From the NCBI GenBank assembly GCA_023374045.1, contig CM041776.1:279991999-280055998 (forward strand): a DNA stretch of 64,000 nt, in the 5' to 3' direction. The translations under genes were made by a program, and so were the position numbers. Source of the DNA: Limonium bicolor. Its lineage: Eukaryota > Streptophyta > Magnoliopsida > Caryophyllales > Plumbaginaceae. A model generated the notes under the pieces. It saw only the letters and a program-made list of their open reading frames with translations, did no database searches and was not told where the DNA came from. Shown here in pieces: positions 58,008 through 64,000 of the stretch (positions are counted from its first letter, which is position 1; every line of letters begins with the position of its first letter).

Positions 58008-58482
58008 TCTAGCTAGGCAAGTTGGAGGCCGTTCTGCTTCTTTTGTGGGGCTAAAGATACACTAGCCCACTGTATCTTTCATTGTTGTGCAGTGAATGAG
58101 ACTTGGAATGATTTATTAGATGTTAACTGTGTCCCAGCTTCTAATTTTGATACTCTAATTGATTGGTTCTATCAGACAGTTAATGATTGGACTGCAAAGA
58201 AAGTCTCCCACATTGCTAATAACCTATGGGTTTATCTATGCTGCCAAAAACTAAGTCAAGCATAATATGGAGCTCTCTTGGTGAAGAACAATTGAAGATA
58301 ACAGAACCTTTATAGAAGTCTTCATTCAGATGATGAATAAAAACAATAATGTTGTTAGTGCCATAGCTCAGTGGACCCCCTCCTCCCGGATTCTCCAAAA
58401 GTAGCACTGGTATGCACCGTAATTAGAGGGGGACCTTATCGTTGCGGGTTGATTCGTAATGAGCAAGGAAAACCAATTGATG
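58008..58482 (+). pseudogene. LINE (non-LTR retrotransposon) remnant: zinc-binding and RNase H N-terminal part
   Basis: The frame CFFCGAKDTLAHCIFHCCAVNETWNDLL (first 20 shown in pieces: CFFCGAKDT, AHCIFHC) has the C-x2-C...H-x4-C spacing of the reverse-transcriptase zinc-binding domain at the C-terminus of plant LINE ORF2. It continues to YLCCQKLSQA and a stop near 58265. Further on, GGPYRCGLIRNEQGKPIDAF (58425-58485) resembles the plant LINE RNase H segment with GLIRN and G-x-P-I. Copia-2 interrupts it here. No reverse transcriptase core is in the window. Confidence 0.6.
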
Positions 58483-58487
58483 CTTTC

Positions 58488-58711
58488 TACGAGAGCACTG
58501 AATTTGAGAGAATGTTTTGTTGTATTGAATTTTGTGTATTGTGACAGCTACTGTGAATAGTAGCCTTATATATACATTTTGTCTGTTTGTACAATTGGAA
58601 ACCCTGGTTGTAGAAGTAACTAATGGGCTTAAAGAGATATACTGTATTCTGGACATTAATCATATATGGGCCTAAGTGATATTTGGGCCTGTTTTATTTG
58701 TTGCCTTTGTA
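58488..58711 (-). mobile_element. Copia-2 3' LTR (224 bp)
   Basis: The plus-strand copy runs from TACGAGAGCACTG to TTGCCTTTGTA. The pol frame on the minus strand continues across the polypurine tract and ends inside this LTR at 58672. Confidence 0.92.
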
Positions 58712-61700
58712 TCCTCCCTCGATCCAAACGAGTGAAGAGTGAGTTTGGATCGTAGAGAATAGAACCGGAGAGAAGACAGAGCCTTCGTCAAGATGTCTGC
58801 AATTTGATCCCGGCTATGGAGAAAGGAGATGACAAGGGTGCCGTTTGCAACCTTCTCCCGTACGAAGTGAAAATCGAGTGTTATGTGCTTGGCGCGCGCA
58901 TGAAGAACCGGATTCGCAGCGAGGTAAGTCGCACCTAAATTATCGCACCACAATATGGGGGGTTTGTGTAATTTTATTCGTAGATCCTATAGGAGATTTT
59001 GAATCCATAGGACTTCACAAGTAGCATTGGCCATGGACCTGTACTCAGCCTCCGTAGTCGATCTGGCCACCGTAGGTTATTTCTTAGAGGTCCACGAAAT
59101 TAGGTTTTCACCTAGGTAGACACAGTATCCCGTCGTGGACCTTCTGTCTTCAATACTTCCCGCCCAGTCTGCATCGGCATATGCGTAGATCTCAGTTGGT
59201 GAGTTTTTTGAGAGGTAAAGACTGTGATTTTGGGTTCCCTTAAGATACCTGAGGACCCGTTTTAGGGCTTGCCAGTGTAGAACTGTTGGTTTGTGCATGT
59301 ACTGGCACAGTCTGTTTACTGGGAAGCTGATATCAGGTCTAGTAAGAGAGAGGTATTGAAGGCCTCCTAGAAGGCTTCGAAAGAGAGTGGTGTCTGGATA
59401 GGGGTCAGAAGTTGTTTCAGTGGAGGTGAAGGTAGTTGTCATGGGTGTGAGGACTGGTTTTGAGGTAGATAGGCCTGCACGAGTGAGAAGGTCAGAGATA
59501 TATTTGTGTTGATTGAGATATAGGCCAGATGGGGTCCTGTAGACATGAACACCCAGAAAAAAATTAAGGGGACCGAGGTTTTTAACTGGGAATAGGGTTG
59601 CGAGTTTTTGATAGAAAGAGGTGAGAAGGGTGGCAGTATTAGCTGTAGCGATCATATCATCAACATAGATGAGGAGATACATAATGTCAGGTCCATTGTG
59701 ATAGGTAAAGAGTGATGTGTCAGCTCTTGAAGCTTTGAACCCAAAAGACAATAATGCATCTGATAGCTTGGAAAACCACATTCTTGGCGCCTATTTCAGG
59801 CCATAGATAGATTTATTTAGCTTACACACAAATTGAGGGTAGAGGGGTGGGTAAAACCTGGGGGCTGTATCATGTAGATGTTTTCCTGGATTGATCCATG
59901 TAAGAAGGCATTTTCGATGTCAAATTGCCTTATAGGCCATGACTGAGAGACAGCTAGAGATAACACCAACCTGATAGTGCTAGGTTTGACCACTGGGCTA
60001 AAAGTGTCTTAATAATCAATCCCTGCTTGCTGAGTGTACCCTTTTGCCACTACCCGGGCTTTCCTCCTCTCAATAGTTCCATCAGCCCTTCTCTTCGTTT
60101 TCAATACCCATTTTGCACCAAGAACATTGACAGTTGGAGGTTTTGGAACCAAGGTCCAGGTCTGGGTAGCTTTTAAAGTTGTAAATTCTTTTAGTAAAGC
60201 ATCCCTCCATTCTTTATGTTTCTGTGCTTCTTTCAGATTGGGTTCATCTGGTATTATTCCTGTGTTGTGCTGGGTGGGCCAAGGAATGGTACCATCTTGT
60301 CTCACCAGGGGTCTGGCAATGTTGTTTCTCCCTCTTGTGATCATTGGGTGTTGGATGATGGGTAAAGCAGTGTTGTTTGGTTGTTGAGGAGTGTTGGGTG
60401 TGGGTTGAGGTGTGATAGTGGGGGTGGAGTGAGAGCTTGAGGAGGAGGAGGCAGGGGTAGACATAGGAGTAAGGTTATTTGTGGAGTGACCTGGAGACTG
60501 AGGTGTTGGCAATGTATGTTGTGGTGTGTGAGTAGAGGGGGGTTGCTGGGGTGGTAGCAAGGGTAGTGTTGTTTCTGTGGGAGATGGATGTGGTAGAGGA
60601 GGGATATAGGATGTGGGTGCAGAGAAGGGAAAAGTAGATTCATCGAATAAAATATCCCTAGTAACATAGATTTTTCCTGTAGATGGGTCAAGGCATTGAT
60701 AACCCTTGTGATGTAGGCTGTAGCCAATGAATACACATTGAGTGGATCTGAAGGACAACTTGTGCTTGTTGTATGGCCGCAGATTGGGCCAACAAGAGCA
60801 GCCAAATATTTTCAGGAAGGTGTAGTCTGGAGAGATCTGATATAGAGATTCAAAGGGGGGTTTCATTTGTAGTGTGGGGGTAGGGGTTCTGTTTATGAGG
60901 TAGACTGCTGTTTGAAAGGCATGGGACCAGAATCTGAGAGGTACTGAAGAGTGGGCTAGCATGGATAGACCCTTATCAACAAGGGTTCTATGTCTGGATT
61001 CAACTGATCCGTTCTATGGGTGGGCATAAGGACATGTTGTCCTTAGGGTAAAACCTGTAGTTGTTGCTAGATGTCTGAGGGGTTGAAATTCCCCTCCACC
61101 ATCTGTTTGTATAGATTTGACAGTTGTAGAAAATTGAGTTTTAACAAGGGTAATAAAGTCTGTAATAATCTTAAGAACTGCAGACTTCAAAGGAATAGGA
61201 AATAGCCAGATAAATTTTGTGTGATCATCAACAATTGACAAGTAGTACCTAGCCCCACAGTGAGACAAAACTGGGGCTGGGCCCCATACGTCCATATATA
61301 AAAGATCAAAGGGTTTGTGTGAAACAGAAGCACTAGGGGGATAGGGGAGAGCATGGAGTTTGCCCATATTACAACCAGTACAAGATGTAGTTTCAAAATT
61401 AGCTTTAGTAGCTGGTAAGTGAAAATTACTTATGACATACTGAGTTATCCTTTTGGAAGGATGACCCATTCTGAGATGCCATATGTGAGGGGTGGTCTTG
61501 ACGGTTGATAGGGCATTGAGAGACTGGTCAGGAGAGGACTGTGGTGGTGGTGCAGAGATAGTGTAGAGACCATTCCTAGTTCCTCCCTGAAGTAGGAGAG
61601 TTCCCTTGGCTCGGTCCTTAATATTGAAATGTGTGTCAAAGAATTCAAAAAATACATTGTTGTCAGCACAGGGTTTTTGAACAGATAACAGATTCTTTGA

Positions 61701-62864
61701 CAAATCAGGGACATGAAATAGATGAGAGAGTAGGAAATGACCAGAGGGAGTGGGAAGAAGCCCAGTGCCATGGTTTATGATAGTCATAGAGGAGTTGTTA
61801 CCTAGGACAACTTCTTCATTACCAGTGTAGGGCTGTGAGTCGAGATTCAGGTTTCCAAACTCATGAGTGAAGTGGTGGCTAGCTCCTGTGTCAGGGTACC
61901 ATGGGGAATCAGAGGTGGTGTAATTAGCTGATATAGATGTAGGAGGCTTGGCTTGGTATGAGTGGTCAAAGTGGTGCCAGCATTCAGACCCTCTGTGACC
62001 TGGTTTGTCACAGATTTGACAAACCACCCTACTGTCAAATTTTCCTTTCTTCTGTTGAGGTTTGCCTTGGTTGCCACGATAGGTACTTAACTGTCCTCTA
62101 GGAGATTTTCCTTTGTTGTAGCTGGTTTTGCCTTTTTGAGAGGTATAGTTAACAGAAGTTGCATTGAGGTTGGGTTGTTCCAGGACTGAGCTGTTCTGTT
62201 GGTTTAATCTAGCTTCATAGATAAGAAGCTGCCCATAGAAATCAAAGGAGTTGATCTGCTCAGACCTCATAGTAACGTTGGTCACAACTGTGTCAAAGTC
62301 TGGACCAAGACTAGTGACAATGTGAGCCACTAAGTCTGTATCAGTAGTTGGGGCTCCAGCAGCTGCTAGGGCTGATGTGAATGCCTTCAGTTTCTTGTAA
62401 AACTCAGTGATAGTGTCTGAACCTTTCTTATAGTTCATCATTTGACACTTAAGATGCATGATTCTTGCAGTAGATTGGGCATAAAACATTTTGTTGAGAG
62501 ACTGCCATACCTGTGCGGAAGTTTCAAGCTCTATGACTTGGTTAACCAAATCATCCATCATGGATGATGTGAGAGCAGATAACACTGACTGATCATACTG
62601 TTCCCATTGTGAAATTTCTTCAGGTGTTCCTGTGAGAGGCTTCGGTTTGGAGCCATCTATCCACCCAAAGAGACCGTGACCTTTAAGGTACGGTTCAAGT
62701 TGCTTCTTCCATGTAGGGTAGTTGTCTAGAGTGAGCTTGGTAAAATGACTGGAGGTGGAGATGAGCGAGGGAAGAGAAAAGGAGGAGGAAGAAGATGAGG
62801 TTGAAGATGGAGCACTGGAGATGTGAGGAATGGGGCTGGTTGAAGAACCGTTTCCGGTCGTCAT
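58672..62864 (-). pseudogene. Copia-2 gag-pol polyprotein, nearly intact
   Basis: The start MTTGNGSSTSPIPH at 62864 lies 30 nt past the primer binding site. Order: gag (NYPTWKKQLEPYLKGHGLFGW, ARIMHLKCQMMNYKKG); zinc knuckle CQICDKPGHRGSEC; protease YPDTGASHHFTH; GAG-pre-integrase IWHLRMGHPSKR; integrase (LLYMDVWGPAP, YYLSIVDDHTKFIWLF, IQTDGGGEF, then NGSVESRHRTLVDKGL); Pro-rich linker; reverse transcriptase ([26 protein letters not shown], active site LLIYVDDMIATAN); RNase H (DADWAGSIEDRRSTTGYCVYLG and DILTKALSS). Stops: TAG 61016-61014, TAA 60011-60009, TAG 59793-59791, TAA 59079-59077 and TAG 58989-58987. There is one frameshift near 59850. The catalytic Asp-Asp-Glu and YVDD residues are retained. 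The minus-strand frame ends inside the LTR at 58672. Confidence 0.93.
58712..58726 (-). promoter_or_regulatory. Copia-2 polypurine tract
   Basis: Minus-strand GGATCGAGGGAGGA directly precedes the 3' LTR start TACAAAGG. Confidence 0.75.
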
Positions 62865-62894
62865 TTGAGGATCGAGAGGGTTAGCTCATATGAA

Positions 62895-62906
62895 GCTCTG
62901 ATACCA
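62895..62906 (-). promoter_or_regulatory. Copia-2 primer binding site
   Basis: Plus-strand GCTCTGATACCA, complementary to TGGTATCAGAGC (initiator tRNA-Met), with no spacer to the LTR end at 62907. Confidence 0.92.
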
Positions 62907-63130
62907 TACGAGAGCACTGAATTTGAGAAAATGTTTTGTTGTATTGAATTTTGTGTATTGTGACGGCTATTGTGAATAGTAGCCTTATATATACATTTTG
63001 TCTGTTTATACAATTGGAAACCCTGGTTGTAGAAGTAACTAATGGGCTTAAAGAGATATACTGTATTCTGGACATTAATCAGATATGGGCCTAAGTGATA
63101 TTTGGGCCTGTTTTATTTGTTGCCTTTGTA
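62907..63130 (-). mobile_element. Copia-2 5' LTR (224 bp)
   Basis: Same boundaries as the 3' copy with five substitutions. TATATATA at about 62987 lies centrally (TTATATATACA), a candidate core promoter element for the minus-strand transcript because TATATA is near-palindromic. Confidence 0.92.
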
Positions 63131-63135
63131 CTTTC

Positions 63136-63510
63136 AACCAAAGAATTTCTAGCACTACTATGGTGCAACTAGCTAGCTAACATCAAACTAAAAAGAATTG
63201 CTATGGAACTTCTCTTCGGTGGGTAGCCATAACATATGTTATGATTCATCGATGGAACATTTCAAAAATACTCTAAGAGATGGATCTAAATGGCAAGACA
63301 ATTCTACCTTGGAGAAAGTTACTATAATTAGCAATATTATGTCTAGCTTTTTCTAATGTTAAATGCGGTAACGAAACCTCTTATCTTATGACAATTAATC
63401 TATTAGACCGGCTAGGTAATCTCCCTTTGGACATGACATTGTATTGGGTAGGGGATGATATTCCCTCTAACATTATTAGTGTTATAAGTTTGACTGGGAT
63501 TCATCAGTTC
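63136..63510 (+). pseudogene. LINE remnant, RNase H C-terminal part
   Basis: Continuation of the LINE frame after Copia-2. NVKCGNETSY near 63358-63387 followed by DRLGNLPLDM resembles the R-x-x-N-x-x-AD-x-LA end of the plant LINE RNase H. Several stops and frame changes precede it. Confidence rests mainly on its position next to the first half and on the shared target duplication. Confidence 0.45.
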
Positions 63511-64000
63511 AATCCGCCTTTGATGTTTTCTATATATAAGGTGATCTCAGCTTATATATATATATATATATAAAGGATAGTAGCTAGCAAAATCGGGCCT
63601 AGCCCAGTAAAAGAAGTAAAACCCTAATAAGAAAAATGGTCCAATAAGAAAGACAATTAGTCTACTATACAACCGGAAGCACGCTTCCGGGCTGCTGATG
63701 TGTCATTTCTTATTATATGGTATTATTTATTTTTCAAGTTTTGTTTTCAAAATTATAGAAAAAACTGTTTTTAATTTTTTCATTAATTTAATAAAATCTA
63801 ATTGTAAAAATCTTTTCTTGCATTCATATGTATGAGCGGTTTCTTCCTCCGTTGCAGTTATCATCGTCTTCTTCCTCCTTCTTCTTACTCTCACTCCGAC
63901 AAATTAAACTCAAATCAAAAGTTTTAACTTCTGCTTAATTCCCTCTAGTATCTAATTATTGAAACATAAAAAATTTCGCATCAGTCATCGATGCATAAGT
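63511..64000. other. Unassigned right end with (TA)n run
   Basis: A (TA)n microsatellite lies at about 63553-63573. CCGGAAGCACGCTTCCGG at 63673-63690 is a near-perfect short palindrome. CT-rich sequence follows at 63840-63900. No gene or TE terminus could be supported. Confidence 0.45.

Larger units (their letters stand above)
58488..63130 (-). mobile_element. Copia retrotransposon with TA...TA termini, full length (4643 bp)
   Basis: Two 224 bp LTRs differing at five positions (about 98% identity), flanked by a perfect CTTTC target duplication (58483-58487 and 63131-63135). The primer binding site abuts the 5' LTR directly and a purine tract abuts the 3' LTR. One gag-pol frame fills the element. 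The LTR termini are TACAAAGG...CTCTCGTA on the minus strand instead of TG...CA, the type described for non-canonical Copia families such as TARE1. Gag and RT motifs suggest an Ale/Retrofit-like lineage, but that needs a tree. It inserted into the LINE remnant. Confidence 0.93.

Noticed and set aside
60034..60805. Frames antisense to or shifted within Copia-2 pol
   Set aside because: Shadows of the gag-pol frame, which carries all the motifs.
63673..63690. Short palindrome CCGGAAGCACGCTTCCGG
   Set aside because: Too short and isolated to assign a terminator, TIR or regulatory function.

Overview
This window looks like heterochromatic, repeat-packed nuclear DNA of a flowering plant, most likely a eudicot. 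The evidence is plant-specific transposon lineages (chromovirus-type Ty3/Gypsy ends, a Sirevirus-like Copia element with an env-like ORF, a second Copia lineage, a MuDR/MULE, CACTA and Stowaway elements), a plant mobile domain (PMD) gene and short GT-AG introns. The sequence is AT-rich. I see no intact host gene, no rRNA or tRNA, and nothing bacterial or organellar. The species cannot be named from what is here.

Left third (1-25.7 kb): a three-level nest on the minus strand and its target. LARD-1 and LARD-2 are two related large non-autonomous LTR retrotransposons (LTRs 4.4-4.6 kb, internal region about 4.9 kb, no gag-pol recognised). LARD-1 sits inside the 3' LTR of LARD-2. LARD-2 in turn sits just upstream of the 3' LTR of a plus-strand chromovirus-type Gypsy element, whose polypurine tract and 2.3 kb LTR follow at 23.4-25.7 kb. 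All three LTR types carry similar arrays of short interrupted palindromes.

Middle (25.7-38.4 kb): a broken minus-strand PMD gene. Its first intron has been swollen by a 4.4 kb nest of inverted-repeat elements, including a giant foldback hit by two Stowaway MITEs. One exon is split by a 1.3 kb element. Beyond it lie another foldback element (34.6-36.0 kb), a non-autonomous CACTA element with a TTT target duplication (36.7-37.8 kb), and a relic that is an empty-site paralogue of one Stowaway insertion.

38.45-47.68 kb: a complete but mutated 9.2 kb Sirevirus-like Copia element (minus strand, 714 bp LTRs about 97% identical, TAACT target duplication), with gag, pol and an extra 3' env-like ORF.

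50.05-57.46 kb: a structurally complete 7.4 kb MULE with a perfect 9 bp target duplication and terminal inverted repeats of almost 1 kb that contain tandem repeats. It carries a degraded mudrA-like transposase on the minus strand and a convergent small GRF-type zinc-finger/transmembrane gene on the plus strand.

58.0-63.5 kb: the decayed C-terminal end of a LINE (zinc-binding and RNase H region) interrupted by a 4.6 kb Copia element. That element has unusual 5'-TA...TA-3' LTR ends, a perfect CTTTC target duplication, and one long gag-pol frame broken by a few stops and one frameshift. The last 0.5 kb has no recognised gene.

The features do not form a pathway. The window is a record of successive insertions: gene or older transposon, then nested elements, then C-to-T decay of their coding regions.
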